The position numbers were made by a program, and so were the translations under genes. The notes under the pieces were generated by a model, which searched no databases, was not told the origin of the DNA, and saw nothing but the letters and a program-made list of their open reading frames with translations. A stretch of 64,000 nucleotides of DNA from Rhizobium laguerreae (GTDB taxonomy: Bacteria; Pseudomonadota; Alphaproteobacteria; Rhizobiales; Rhizobiaceae), in the NCBI RefSeq assembly GCF_002008165.1, contig NZ_MRDM01000031.1:186001-250000 (forward strand), written 5' to 3'. Within the stretch, counting starts at the first letter, position 1, and every line of letters begins with the position of its first letter. Shown piece after piece: positions 8,393 to 16,822 of the stretch.

Positions 8393-8719
8393 CTAAGCGC
8401 GGATAAGCCTTCGCTCCAGAAAACTCTGCATGTCGCGCCGTCCGTCTACGACGCAGTAGACGACGACGTCCGTGCCCAGGATCCGATAGATCATGCGCCA
8501 CGGCTTATGGTGGAGTTCCCGATATTCGGAAATTCCGATCCCCGCCAACTCCTTCGGAATATTTCCTCGGGCGGGGAATTCTTCAAGCTCGGCGCACGCG
8601 CTCTCGATGTCCGTCAGGATGCGCTCTGCCGTCTCGGCGCCTTCGCGGCCGGCGATGAAGTGATAGAGATCCTCGATGTCGCGTTCCGCATCCTCAGAGA
8701 AAAGAACGCGATATGGCAT
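8393..8719 (-). CDS. RelE/ParE-family toxin
   Basis: 108 residues with the ParE/RelE pattern: YRVLFSEDAERDIEDLY at the start, EFPARGNIP, then YRELHHKPWRMIYRI and VVYCVVDGRRD at the end. Members inhibit gyrase or cleave mRNA on ribosomes; which applies cannot be read here. It overlaps the antitoxin gene by one base (TGATG), so the pair is coupled. Placed directly behind repC and convergent with it, the module probably stabilises the replicon by post-segregational killing. Confidence 0.88.
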   Translation of the reverse strand: MPYRVLFSEDAERDIEDLYHFIAGREGAETAERILTDIESACAELEEFPARGNIPKELAGIGISEYRELHHKPWRMIYRILGTDVVVYCVVDGRRDMQSFLERRLIRA

Positions 8720-9000
8720 CAGGATTGGCTGTCTTTCAGACGTTTGCGGATGCGTGCGAAAGATTCCGCAGCTGGGCGCAGTTTGCCCTCCTCGACCTGC
8801 CGGTTGGTGAGCGCCAGCACCTTCAGGAGCGCCAGCGTCTCCTGCGTTTCTTCGTATTGGCCGACGTCCTGAAGGATGGCCTTCGCCTCGCCGTGAAGCG
8901 TAATGACGACCGGCTGCGGGTTATCCTTCAACGTCCGGATGATCTCCGGCGCATGCGCCTTGAGATAGCTGATCGGCTTCACCTGTTCTGACAGCTTCAT
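8719..9000 (-). CDS. Phd/YefM-type antitoxin
   Basis: 93 residues. The N-terminus (VKPISYLKAHAPEIIRTL, then QPVVITLHGEAKAILQD) is the Phd/YefM DNA-binding fold; the charged C-terminal tail would wrap the toxin. It is the first gene of the pair, as usual. Its promoter region holds nested inverted repeats (9015-9045) consistent with autorepression by the toxin-antitoxin complex. Confidence 0.88.
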   Translation of the reverse strand: MKLSEQVKPISYLKAHAPEIIRTLKDNPQPVVITLHGEAKAILQDVGQYEETQETLALLKVLALTNRQVEEGKLRPAAESFARIRKRLKDSQS

Positions 9001-9014
9001 GCACTTACTCCCTT

Positions 9015-9045
9015 TCGACCAGAATATAGACCATCAAATGGTCGA
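9015..9045 (-). promoter_or_regulatory. toxin-antitoxin operator overlapping the promoter
   Basis: GACCAT (9029-9034), 3 bases, ATGGTC (9038-9043), nested in an outer pair TCGACC (9015-9020) and GGTCGA (9040-9045). A minus-strand -10-like TATATT (9028-9023) lies within it, so a bound complex would block transcription. Confidence 0.55.
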
Positions 9046-9260
9046 TTGAAAGAAGCCTTTCGATGGTGGCGGCGCACATTCCCGGCTTCCGATTTCAAAA
9101 GCGTAATCGTTGGGGCTAGCGGGAGAATAACAAACTATATTTATAGACTATAGAGATAATTGTTTTCGCGATTCTGCGCTCCTGCGATCAGCAGGGACCG
9201 GTGAGCGACACGAGGCTTGAATGGCGAAATGTCTCGATGACGTTCTGAGCTTCAGGGAGA

Positions 9261-10622
9261 ATGCGTTTGACATATGATGTTATCGTGGTCGGTTCCGGTT
9301 TTTCGGCGATAGCGGTTACCTGCAATCTCATCGAGCAGCTTCCCGCTTCGGCGACGGTCGCCGTCGTCGGCGACGATCCTGGCTTCGGCCGCGGGACGGC
9401 GTACCGGACGGAGCTCTATCTCCATCGCCTTAATGTTCCTGCCGGCCGCATGAGCCTGCTGCCGCATCAACCCGATGACTTTGTCGACTGGTTGAAAAGC
9501 CATGGACGCCAGCTGCAGGCCAGCGATTTCGCCTCGCGCAGCGATTACGGCCTTTATGTCCGCGATACGCTTGCACGGCTCCTTCGAAAGCGCGACGGCC
9601 GTTGCCGGGTCGATTTCATCAAAGCCAAGGCGGCGGGATGCGTGGAACGTTACAGCAGCACGCTGGCCTTCCATCTCGGCAACGGCGACGAGATTGCCGG
9701 AAGGAACGTGGTGCTCTGCCTCGGCGTCGGGAACGCGACCCTTCCGGTCGATCCGGATGGCGTCCCGGCATCGCTGCGATCGCGGATCATCGAGAACCCG
9801 TGGCGGCTTTCCTGGCTGAGGCGCGTGGCGCCGTCCGATGCGGTCTGTATCCTCGGATCCGGCCTGACGATGATCGATCAGGTTCTCGCGCTTCGCGCCC
9901 ATGGCCACAGCGGCAGGATCGATGTGCTTTCGCGGCGCGGGCTTGCGCCCCTGGGACACGCACCGAAGCCGCCAGTGCCTCTGCCGATCGACGTTCGGGC
10001 GCTTCCCGAGACGCTCAGCGGCATATTGAAGACCCTGCGGGCGAAAAGCAGGACGGTTGCCGACTGGCGAGCCGTGATGGACGGCCTGAGGCCTGCAACG
10101 CAGGCTCTCTGGCAACGGCTTTCGAGCAGGGAGCGGGCACGGTTCCTCAGGCATGCGCTTCCCTGGTGGAACATCCATCGTCACCGGGTCGCGCCTGACG
10201 TGTTCGACAGGTTTGAGGAACTGGTCTTGGACGGAACCGTTCGTTTCCACGCGGGCTTCCTGAAATCGCTCGGGGCCGAAGAGGGCGGGCTCGTTGCCGC
10301 CTACAGGGTCAGAGCGGCGCGCGAGATCGCCGAGATCAGGGCGGACTGGCTCGTCAACTGCACGGGAATGGAGCGGGCCGGCATCAGTCATTCACCGCTT
10401 TTGAAGGAGATGAGCCGCTTTGAGTTGATCATCCCCGATCCTCTTGGCCTCGGGATCCAGGTGAATGCCGCGTCCGAGGTGATAGCCCCGTCCCGGATCT
10501 CGCCTGCCCGACTGTTTGCGGTTGGTGCCCTGACGGCGGGGCAATTCTGGGAGATCACCGCCGTTCCGGATATCCGGGTGCAGGCCAAGGCCGTGGCCGA
10601 GGAGATTGTTTCAAGAGGTTAG
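9261..10622 (+). CDS. FAD/NAD(P)-binding protein (YdhS-like)
   Basis: 453 residues. It starts with a Rossmann FAD motif (YDVIVVGSGFSAIAVTCNL), then GFGRGTAY and LNVPAGRMSLLPHQPDDF, the pattern of the NAD_binding_9 / COG4529 family. A second nucleotide-binding motif occurs near residue 198 (VCILGSGLTMID), and the C-terminus has WLVNCTGMERAG. There is no signal peptide, so it is cytoplasmic. The reaction is not known for most relatives. It is a single gene; AGGGA at 9254-9258 is unusually close to the ATG. It precedes the GntR regulator by 188 bp, and no shared function can be shown. Confidence 0.75.
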   Translation: MRLTYDVIVVGSGFSAIAVTCNLIEQLPASATVAVVGDDPGFGRGTAYRTELYLHRLNVPAGRMSLLPHQPDDFVDWLKSHGRQLQASDFASRSDYGLYVRDTLARLLRKRDGRCRVDFIKAKAAGCVERYSSTLAFHLGNGDEIAGRNVVLCLGVGNATLPVDPDGVPASLRSRIIENPWRLSWLRRVAPSDAVCILGSGLTMIDQVLALRAHGHSGRIDVLSRRGLAPLGHAPKPPVPLPIDVRALPETLSGILKTLRAKSRTVADWRAVMDGLRPATQALWQRLSSRERARFLRHALPWWNIHRHRVAPDVFDRFEELVLDGTVRFHAGFLKSLGAEEGGLVAAYRVRAAREIAEIRADWLVNCTGMERAGISHSPLLKEMSRFELIIPDPLGLGIQVNAASEVIAPSRISPARLFAVGALTAGQFWEITAVPDIRVQAKAVAEEIVSRG

Positions 10623-10721
10623 CTCTCGACGTGCAGGCAGCAGAGCGTCCGTTGCGCGTTTGCAAAGACGCGCGGTGCTGCAGATCCGCACTGTGCTTGT
10701 TGAATTGCCGGCCGCCGAGGG

Positions 10722-10749
10722 CTACAGTATCTGGTACGCCATAATACGA
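10722..10749 (+). promoter_or_regulatory. GntR operator, copy 1, upstream of the gntR gene
   Basis: A 20-base site at 10730-10749 (core TGGTACGCCATAATACGA) differs at only three positions from the site at 11877-11896. A plausible promoter (TTGAAT 10700-10705, 16 bp, TACAGT 10722-10727) lies immediately before it, so the regulator probably represses itself. Confidence 0.65.
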
Positions 10750-10810
10750 TTCTTGCATTCGGCTGCCGCGGCGGAAGTTGAGCGTGCAAAGTCCAACACT
10801 GAGGTAGACA

Positions 10811-11503
10811 ATGAGCGGTGCTCTGAAGGACGCAATTCGAGTCGAGCGTCCGGCAAAGACCTTGCGGGAACTGGCGCTCGACAAGGTCCGCGAAGCCATC
10901 GTCAACGGATATTTCCGTCCCGGAGATCGCCTTGTCGAGCGTGACCTCTGCGCCCAGCTCGGCGTCAGCCGAACAGTCGTGCGCGAGGTACTGAGGCATC
11001 TGGAATCGGAAGGGCTTGTCGCCAATCTGCCGAATAAGGGGCCGATCGTCGCGCAGCTCGACATCGACGAAGCCAAACAGATCTATGAGATCCGCGGCGC
11101 GCTGGAAGGCATGGCGGCGCGGCTGTGCGCGGAGCGCCGCAGCCCGGAGATCGTCGCCGCGCTGGAGGAATCGCTGGCCGGGATCCGCAACAGTTACCGT
11201 GACAACGATATGGCGGCTGTGCTGACGAACACCTCTTCCTTCTATCACACGCTGTTCACCATGGTTGACAGGAACGTTGCCTGGGGTGTCGTCAATCTCC
11301 TGACCGTGCGCATAAACCACCTGCGCTCGATGACGATCAAGACGGAGAGACGCGGCATAGAAGGGCCGCTGCAGATGTCGAAGATCGTCGACGCCATCCG
11401 CCGCGGCGACGGCGAGGGGGCTTACCAAGCCGCGATGGATCACGTCGCCGCCGCAAGCGCGATTGCCGAAGCGGTGCTGTCGGCCAAGAAGACTGCCGAC
11501 TAG
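10811..11503 (+). CDS. GntR-family regulator, FCD subfamily
   Basis: 230 residues. The N-terminal winged helix-turn-helix (about 15-85) reads LRELALDKVREAIVNGYF, then RDLCAQLGVSRTVVREVLRHL. The C-terminal FCD domain (about 90-220) is helical, with the metal/ligand His in FYHTLFTM and DHVAAASA near the end. FCD regulators usually repress catabolic operons and release DNA on binding a carboxylate or amino-acid-like metabolite. Three matching operator sites lie upstream of its own gene, mid-gap, and at the promoter of the operon starting at 11918. Confidence 0.92.
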   Translation: MSGALKDAIRVERPAKTLRELALDKVREAIVNGYFRPGDRLVERDLCAQLGVSRTVVREVLRHLESEGLVANLPNKGPIVAQLDIDEAKQIYEIRGALEGMAARLCAERRSPEIVAALEESLAGIRNSYRDNDMAAVLTNTSSFYHTLFTMVDRNVAWGVVNLLTVRINHLRSMTIKTERRGIEGPLQMSKIVDAIRRGDGEGAYQAAMDHVAAASAIAEAVLSAKKTAD

Positions 11504-11861
11504 GCACGAGCGAAGCCTGCCGCTTCCCCCGCAGGCCCTGGCAATGCGCTCACTTCGGCTGTCGATGTCGCTCCATTCACGATGATGTTCCGCGCAATTC
11601 AGCGGGAATCCATACTCCGCGCTTGACACCTAACTTTTTCCGATGTGATGGTATGCCATATTAAGTAATATATAAGGCGGCACCATGAACTGGGACGACC
11701 GTGACTTGCGGACTCGGCCTGTCTCCGCGGGGCGCCGTCATGTCGTTTGTCGGCTGTCAACGCGCTGAAGGGAAGAAAGCGCCGCCCGGAGAGTCGAAGG
11801 TGCGCGCGCGCCAAATTCAAAATCTCCGCCTCGGCCTGAACTGCGCCTCACAGCAACCAAC
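11504..11861 (+). other. gap with an extra promoter/operator and a 27-codon frame
   Basis: This gap between gntR and the catabolic operon has TTGACA at 11623-11628 and operator copy 2 at 11647-11663. A short frame follows (ATG 11684, 27 codons, starting MNWDDRDLRT and ending at TGA 11765-11767) with AGGCGG before it. It could be a leader peptide or the stub of a deleted gene. The rest shows nothing I can name. Confidence 0.35.
11647..11663. promoter_or_regulatory. GntR operator, copy 2
   Basis: GATGGTATGCCATATTA matches operator copy 3 at 14 of 17 positions and keeps the TATGCCATA-type dyad. It lies about 20 bp after TTGACA (11623-11628). Confidence 0.6.
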
Positions 11862-11893
11862 TTGACATTCATATATTATGGTATACCATAATA
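11862..11893 (+). promoter_or_regulatory. catabolic operon promoter overlapped by a perfect 20-bp GntR operator
   Basis: TTGACA (11862-11867) and a -10-like CATAAT (11887-11892; 19-bp spacing) frame an operator that is a perfect 20-bp palindrome at 11874-11893 with core TATGGTATACCATA. Repressor bound here would cover the spacer and -10. Confidence 0.75.
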
Positions 11894-11917
11894 CGAAATT
11901 GAGAAATGAGGTGCTCG

Positions 11918-12520
11918 ATGGCTATTCAAATTCGCAAGACGGGACTGCAGATCGAAACGACGCTGATCGAAGGCGGCAAGGCCGCGGCGGTTCCGCTGAA
12001 GCTGTTCACCGCCTTTGCGGTCGTGAAGAATCCTTGGGCAGGTCGCGGCTTTGTCGACGACCTCAAGCCCGAAATTCACGCAGGCGCTCCGGTGCTCGGC
12101 GAGTTGCTGACCAGGATGATCATCGATGCGGTCGGGTCCGGCGAGGCTGTCGAAGGATATGGAAAATCCGCTGTCGTCGGCCTGGATGGCGAGATCGAAC
12201 ACGGATCCGCGCTCATCCACACGCTGCGCTTCGGCAATTTTTATCGCCAGGCCGTCGGCGCCAAATCCTATCTCGCCTTCTGCAACACACGCGGTCCGGC
12301 CAATGCGCCGATCATGATCCCGCTGATGGACAAGAACGATGAAGGCCGCCGTTCGCACTACTTGACCATCCAGACGTCGATCCCCGACGCGCCTGCCGCC
12401 GACGAGATCGTCGTGGCTCTCGGTGCTTCGATAGGCGGGCGCCCGCATCACCGCATCGGCGACCGCTACCAGGATCTGAAAGACCTGGGGCAGGACGTTG
12501 CCAATCCAGCGGGCGTTTGA
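11918..12520 (+). CDS. AA_synth-family (DUF1185) protein of unknown activity
   Basis: 200 residues. The pattern VPLKLFTAFAVVKNPWAGR, the middle ALIHTLRFGNFYR, and the end VALGASIGGRPHHRIGDRY identify the 'amino acid synthesis' family (PF06684), whose biochemical role is not established to my knowledge. There is no signal peptide. I use ATG 11918, preceded by GAGG at 11908-11911; an ATG at 11906 is in frame but lacks a ribosome site. It is the first gene of the GntR-controlled operon, directly ahead of a hydrolase and a two-component flavin monooxygenase, so a role in degrading an N-containing compound is inferred. Confidence 0.8.
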   Translation: MAIQIRKTGLQIETTLIEGGKAAAVPLKLFTAFAVVKNPWAGRGFVDDLKPEIHAGAPVLGELLTRMIIDAVGSGEAVEGYGKSAVVGLDGEIEHGSALIHTLRFGNFYRQAVGAKSYLAFCNTRGPANAPIMIPLMDKNDEGRRSHYLTIQTSIPDAPAADEIVVALGASIGGRPHHRIGDRYQDLKDLGQDVANPAGV

Positions 12521-12534
12521 AGGAGCGCTCTGAG

Positions 12535-13380
12535 ATGCTGACAGCCGGATCGACCACACGCACCGCCGCAGCAACGAACGCCACCGGTGCCTTGCCCCGA
12601 AAGGCGACGGCAAGCGGAACGGCCTATCATGAGGCCGGCAGCGGTGAGCCGTTGGTTCTCATTCACGGCGTCGGCATGCGGCTCGAGGCCTGGGCTCCGC
12701 AGATCGCATTCCTGTCCGCGGGCCATCGCGTTATCGCTGTCGATATGCCGGGACATGGGGAAAGCGCAAAGCTGCCGGCGGGCAGTCGGCTTGAGGAGTT
12801 CGTCGCCTGGTTCGGACGCTTTCTCGATGAGATGGCAATCGACACGGCAAATGTTGCCGGGCACTCGATGGGCGCACTGGTTTCAGGAGGGGCGGCCGCG
12901 ACCTTTGGCGAGCGTATCAGCCGTGTCGCTTACCTCAACGGTGTCTACAGGCGTGACCCTGGAGCAAAGGCCGCCGTGCTTTCGCGCGCCGCGGCCATTC
13001 CGGTATCGGGCGTCGACAAGGAAGGTCCTTTGGCTCGCTGGTTCGGCGAGGACGCCGAAAGCGTCACGGCGCGTGAATTGACGCGAAAATGGCTGAACCT
13101 CGTTGATCCCCAGGGATATGCCGTCGCTTACGCGGCCTTTGCGGGCGGAGACGAGACCTATGCTGACGGCTGGAAAGACGTGGCTGGCCCGGCCCTTTTT
13201 CTGACGGGGTCCGATGATCCGAACTCGACGCCCTTGATGGCGGCGCAAATGGCAGAGCTTGCGCCGCGGGGCTACGTCCGCATCGTCGAAGGTCATCGTC
13301 ATATGGTGAACCTGACCGCGCCTGATATCGTCAATTCGCTGCTCGCTGAGTGGCTGTCGTTCGGGGAGGATGAACGATGA
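12535..13380 (+). CDS. alpha/beta-fold hydrolase
   Basis: 281 residues. The oxyanion-hole motif LIHGVGM is near 42-48, the nucleophile elbow GHSMG is at 109-113 (Ser111), the acid is probably Asp in LTGSDDP, and the catalytic His in EGHRHMV. The N-terminal 25 residues are Ala/Thr-rich and not conserved-looking. ATG 12535 follows AAGGAG; a TTG at 12517 overlaps the previous stop. It overlaps the next gene by 4 nt. Such hydrolases act on esters, amides, lactones or C-C bonds. Beside a flavin monooxygenase it may cut the oxygenated product, as RutD does for pyrimidine breakdown, but the substrate is unknown. Confidence 0.88.
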   Translation: MLTAGSTTRTAAATNATGALPRKATASGTAYHEAGSGEPLVLIHGVGMRLEAWAPQIAFLSAGHRVIAVDMPGHGESAKLPAGSRLEEFVAWFGRFLDEMAIDTANVAGHSMGALVSGGAAATFGERISRVAYLNGVYRRDPGAKAAVLSRAAAIPVSGVDKEGPLARWFGEDAESVTARELTRKWLNLVDPQGYAVAYAAFAGGDETYADGWKDVAGPALFLTGSDDPNSTPLMAAQMAELAPRGYVRIVEGHRHMVNLTAPDIVNSLLAEWLSFGEDER

Positions 13381-14312
13381 CAATCCAGACTGTCGACCCA
13401 AGAGCACTGCGAGATGCATTCGGGGCCTTTCCGACCGGCGTGACTGTCGTCACCGCCTGCGACGGGGAAGGACATCCGATCGGCTTCACAGCGAACTCCT
13501 TCACCTCGGTCTCGCTCAATCCGCCTTTGCTCCTCGTCTGCCTTGCCAAGACGTCGCGCAATTTCGCTGTTATGAGCGGAGCGCAGCATTTTGCGATCAA
13601 CGTGCTTTCGGAAACACAGAAAGACGTGTCGAACACCTTTGCGCGCCCGGTCGAGGATAGATTTGCGGCGGTCGAATGGGCGAGGGGATCGGCAGGCTGC
13701 CCGATATTCTCAAGCGTGGCGGCCTGGTTCGAATGTGCCATGGAGCAGGTCATCGAGGCTGGCGACCACGTCATCTTGATGGGGCGCATCGAAGCTTTCG
13801 ACAATAGCGGCCGCAACGGTCTCGGTTATGCGCGTGGCGGTTATTTCACGCCGACGCTCGCAAGCAAGGCCGTGTCCGCGGCAAGCGAAGGCAATATGGA
13901 ACTTGCAGCCGTTGTCGAGCGCCGCGGGGAAGTTCTGCTGCTCGGTGAGGATGTGCTCTCCCTGCCAAGTGTCGATGCCCATGACGGCAGTCCGACCGAG
14001 ACGCTGCAAAAATACCTGGAAACATCAACCGGGCTGAAGGTCAGCATCGGCTTTCTCTATTCGGTTTATGAGGGCAAGAGCGACGGCAAGCAGCACATCG
14101 TCTATCACGCCGTTGCCGGAGAGGGCGATCCTGCCGGCGGCAGGTTCCTGAAGCCTGACGCATTGGTTGCGGCAAAGTTCAAGACCAGTTCGACAGCCGA
14201 TATCGTCAACCGTTTTGCGATGGAAAGCTCGATCGGCAATTTCGGCGTCTATTTCGGCGACGAGACCGGCGGCACTGTTCACCCCATTCCAGCCAAGGAC
14301 GCAAAAGCATGA
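13377..14312 (+). CDS. flavin reductase fused to a degenerate Nudix-like domain
   Basis: 311 residues. Residues 1-160 form a flavin reductase domain (AFPTGVTVVTA, IGFTANSFTSVSLNPPLLLV, HFAINVLSE), which would supply reduced FMN to the neighbouring monooxygenase. Residues about 173-295 look like a Nudix fold (LAAVVERRGEVLLLGED, then YHAVAGEGD). The place of the Nudix box reads DGSPTETLQKYLETSTGLKV and lacks the REUxEE catalytic acids, so phosphohydrolase activity is unlikely. A ligand-sensing or docking role is possible. It overlaps genes on both sides by 4 nt, which supports tight coupling with the monooxygenase. Confidence 0.82.
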   Translation: MTIQTVDPRALRDAFGAFPTGVTVVTACDGEGHPIGFTANSFTSVSLNPPLLLVCLAKTSRNFAVMSGAQHFAINVLSETQKDVSNTFARPVEDRFAAVEWARGSAGCPIFSSVAAWFECAMEQVIEAGDHVILMGRIEAFDNSGRNGLGYARGGYFTPTLASKAVSAASEGNMELAAVVERRGEVLLLGEDVLSLPSVDAHDGSPTETLQKYLETSTGLKVSIGFLYSVYEGKSDGKQHIVYHAVAGEGDPAGGRFLKPDALVAAKFKTSSTADIVNRFAMESSIGNFGVYFGDETGGTVHPIPAKDAKA

Positions 14313-15349
14313 AGTTTTCCCTCTTCGTCCATATGGAACGGCTCGACGCCAGCCAAAGCCACAAGAGCCTCTACGAGGAATTCGTCGCGCTCTGCGAGAT
14401 CGCCGACAAGGGCGGTATGCACGCGATCTGGACGGGCGAGCATCATGGCATGGATTTCACCATTGCGCCCAACCCGTTCGTGACCATTGCCGATCTGGCG
14501 CGCCGCACATCGCGGGCGCGGCTCGGGACGGGGACGGTGATCGCCCCCTTCTGGCATCCGATCAAACTAGCCGGAGAGGCCGCCATGGCCGACATCATCT
14601 GCGATGGAAGGCTGGATATCGGCATCGCGCGCGGAGCCTATTCCTTTGAATACGAACGTCTGCTGCCCGGTCTCGATGCCTGGGGCGCCGGCCAGCGCAT
14701 GCGCGAACTCATCCCGGCAGTCAAAGGCATATGGGCCGGCGATTACGCCCATGACGGGGAATTCTTCAAATTCCCTTCCACCACCTCGGCGCCGAAACCG
14801 CTGCAGCAGCCGAACCCGCCCATATGGGTGGCGGCGCGCGATCCGAACTCGCATGAATTTGCCGTGGCCAACGGCTGCAACGTTCAGGTCACGCCGCTCT
14901 GGCAGGGCGACGACGAGGTTCAGTCGTTGATGGAGCGCTTCAACGACGCCTGCGCCAAGAATCCCGAGATCGAGCGGCCCAAGATCATGTTGCTGCGCCA
15001 TACCTATGTCGGCTCGTCGGAGGACGATGTCGCCCAGGCCGCCCATGAACTGAGCACCTACTACAATTATTTCTTCGCCTGGTTCAAGAATGAGAAGCCG
15101 GTTACCCAGGGTCTGATCGAACGGATCCCGGACGAACAGATCAGAGCGAACGCGATGCTGTCGGACCAGGTCATGCGCACCAACAATGTCGTTGGCGACG
15201 CTGAGACCGTCATCGCCCGGCTCAAGGCGTATGAAGCGCTCGGTTATGACGAATATTCCTTCTGGATCGACACCGGCATGAGCTTCGAGCGCAAGAAGGC
15301 GTCGCTCGAGCGCTTCATCACCGAGGTCATGCCAGCATTTCAGGAGTAA
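14309..15349 (+). CDS. luciferase-like (LLM) flavin-dependent monooxygenase
   Basis: 346 residues, bacterial luciferase family. Visible are AIWTGEHHG near residue 40, LGTGTVIAPFWHP, DIICDGRLDIGIARG (the flavin phosphate region) and PPIWVAARDP. The family uses reduced FMN and O2 to oxygenate amines, aldehydes, sulfonates or ring nitrogens. The reductase gene overlaps it by 4 nt, so the two form a two-component system in the cytoplasm. The ribosome site of the next gene (CAGGAGTAAG) lies in its last codons. The substrate is unknown; the linked polyamine-type importer suggests a cationic or amine-containing compound. Confidence 0.9.
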   Translation: MKFSLFVHMERLDASQSHKSLYEEFVALCEIADKGGMHAIWTGEHHGMDFTIAPNPFVTIADLARRTSRARLGTGTVIAPFWHPIKLAGEAAMADIICDGRLDIGIARGAYSFEYERLLPGLDAWGAGQRMRELIPAVKGIWAGDYAHDGEFFKFPSTTSAPKPLQQPNPPIWVAARDPNSHEFAVANGCNVQVTPLWQGDDEVQSLMERFNDACAKNPEIERPKIMLLRHTYVGSSEDDVAQAAHELSTYYNYFFAWFKNEKPVTQGLIERIPDEQIRANAMLSDQVMRTNNVVGDAETVIARLKAYEALGYDEYSFWIDTGMSFERKKASLERFITEVMPAFQE

Positions 15350-15353
15350 GACC

Positions 15354-16817
15354 ATGCGGCGTTTCCAGCACTATATCGACGGCGAATTTTCAGATGGCGA
15401 GGCCAGCTCTCCGAGCATCGATCCCGCCTCCGGCGCGATCTGGGCTGAGATGCCCGAAGCGCGCGAGGGCGATGTCGATCGGGCTGTCAACGCGGCCGAC
15501 AGGGCGCTTTACGACGGCCCATGGCCGAAACTGACGGCCACCCAACGCGGCAAGCTGCTTTACAAGCTGGCCGATCTGGTTGCCGCCAACGCGCAGGTGC
15601 TCGCTGAACTGGAGACGCGCGACACCGGCAAGATCATCCGCGAAACATCGGCGCAGATCGCTTATGTCGCCGAATACTATCGCTACTATGCCGGCATCGC
15701 CGACAAGATTGAAGGCGCCTACCTGCCGATCGACAAGCCCGACATGGATGTCTGGCTTCGCCGCGAGCCGATCGGCGTCGTTGCGATGGTCGTGCCATGG
15801 AACAGCCAGCTCTTCCTGTCGGCAGTGAAGATCGGCCCGGCGCTCGCGGCCGGCTGCACGATGGTGGTCAAGGCCTCGGAAGACGGGCCGGCGCCGCTTC
15901 TCGAATTTGCACGGCTCGTGCACGAGGCAGGTTTTCCTGCCGGCGTCGTCAACATCATCACCGGTTTCGGCGCCTCCTGCGGCGCCGCCCTCGGCCGGCA
16001 CCCGAAGGTCGCCCACGTCGCCTTTACCGGCGGCCCTGAAACCGCCCGGCACGTCGTTCGCAACTCGGCCGAAAACCTCGCCTCCACCTCGCTTGAACTT
16101 GGCGGCAAGTCGCCGTTCATCGTCTTTGCCGATGCAGATCTCGAGAGCGCTGCCAATGCCCAGGTCGCGGGCATCTTCGCCGCGACAGGGCAGAGCTGCG
16201 TTGCCGGATCGCGCCTCATCGTCGAACGCAGCATCAAGGACCAATTCGTCGCCCTGCTACGGGATAAGGCCGAGGCGATCCGGATCGGTGCTCCGCTCGA
16301 TATGGCGACCGAAGTCGGCCCGCTTGCCACCAAGCGCCAGCAGGACAATATCGGCGCCCTCGTCGCCAAGTCGATCGAAAGCGGCGCCCGCCTTGTCACG
16401 GGAGGGCGCAAGATCGACGGCGACGGCTATTATTTCCCGCCGACGATTCTCGACTGCGACGATGTCGCCTCGCCCTCGCTGATCGAGGAGTTCTTCGGGC
16501 CGGTCCTGTCCGTCGTGTCGTTCGAGACGGAGGCCGAGGCGCTGCGGCTCGCCAACGATACCCGTTATGGCCTGGCTTCCGGCGTCTTCACCCAGAACCT
16601 GACCCGGGCGCACCGGCTGATGAAGGGGCTGCGTGCCGGGATCGTCTGGATCAACACCTACCGCGTGGTATCGCCGATCGCGCCGTTCGGCGGTTTCGGC
16701 CGGTCGGGCCATGGCAGGGAAGGCGGCATGGCCGCGGCGCTCGACTATACCCGTACCAAGACGATCTGGCTCAGGACATCGGACGATCCGATCCCCGATC
16801 CCTTCGTGATGAGGTAG
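15354..16817 (+). CDS. NAD(P)-dependent aldehyde dehydrogenase
   Basis: 487 residues. The catalytic Cys282 is in GQSCVAGS, the general base Glu248 in ELGGKS, the cofactor fold in VPWNSQLFLSAVKIGPALAAG and FTGGPE, and the C-terminal GGFGRSGHGREGG. It oxidises an aldehyde to the acid; it is closer in pattern to semialdehyde/betaine-aldehyde-type enzymes than to CoA-acylating ones. It lies 4 nt after the monooxygenase, which makes it the likely next step after oxygenative cleavage. Confidence 0.92.
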   Translation: MRRFQHYIDGEFSDGEASSPSIDPASGAIWAEMPEAREGDVDRAVNAADRALYDGPWPKLTATQRGKLLYKLADLVAANAQVLAELETRDTGKIIRETSAQIAYVAEYYRYYAGIADKIEGAYLPIDKPDMDVWLRREPIGVVAMVVPWNSQLFLSAVKIGPALAAGCTMVVKASEDGPAPLLEFARLVHEAGFPAGVVNIITGFGASCGAALGRHPKVAHVAFTGGPETARHVVRNSAENLASTSLELGGKSPFIVFADADLESAANAQVAGIFAATGQSCVAGSRLIVERSIKDQFVALLRDKAEAIRIGAPLDMATEVGPLATKRQQDNIGALVAKSIESGARLVTGGRKIDGDGYYFPPTILDCDDVASPSLIEEFFGPVLSVVSFETEAEALRLANDTRYGLASGVFTQNLTRAHRLMKGLRAGIVWINTYRVVSPIAPFGGFGRSGHGREGGMAAALDYTRTKTIWLRTSDDPIPDPFVMR

Positions 16818-16822
16818 CGCCG

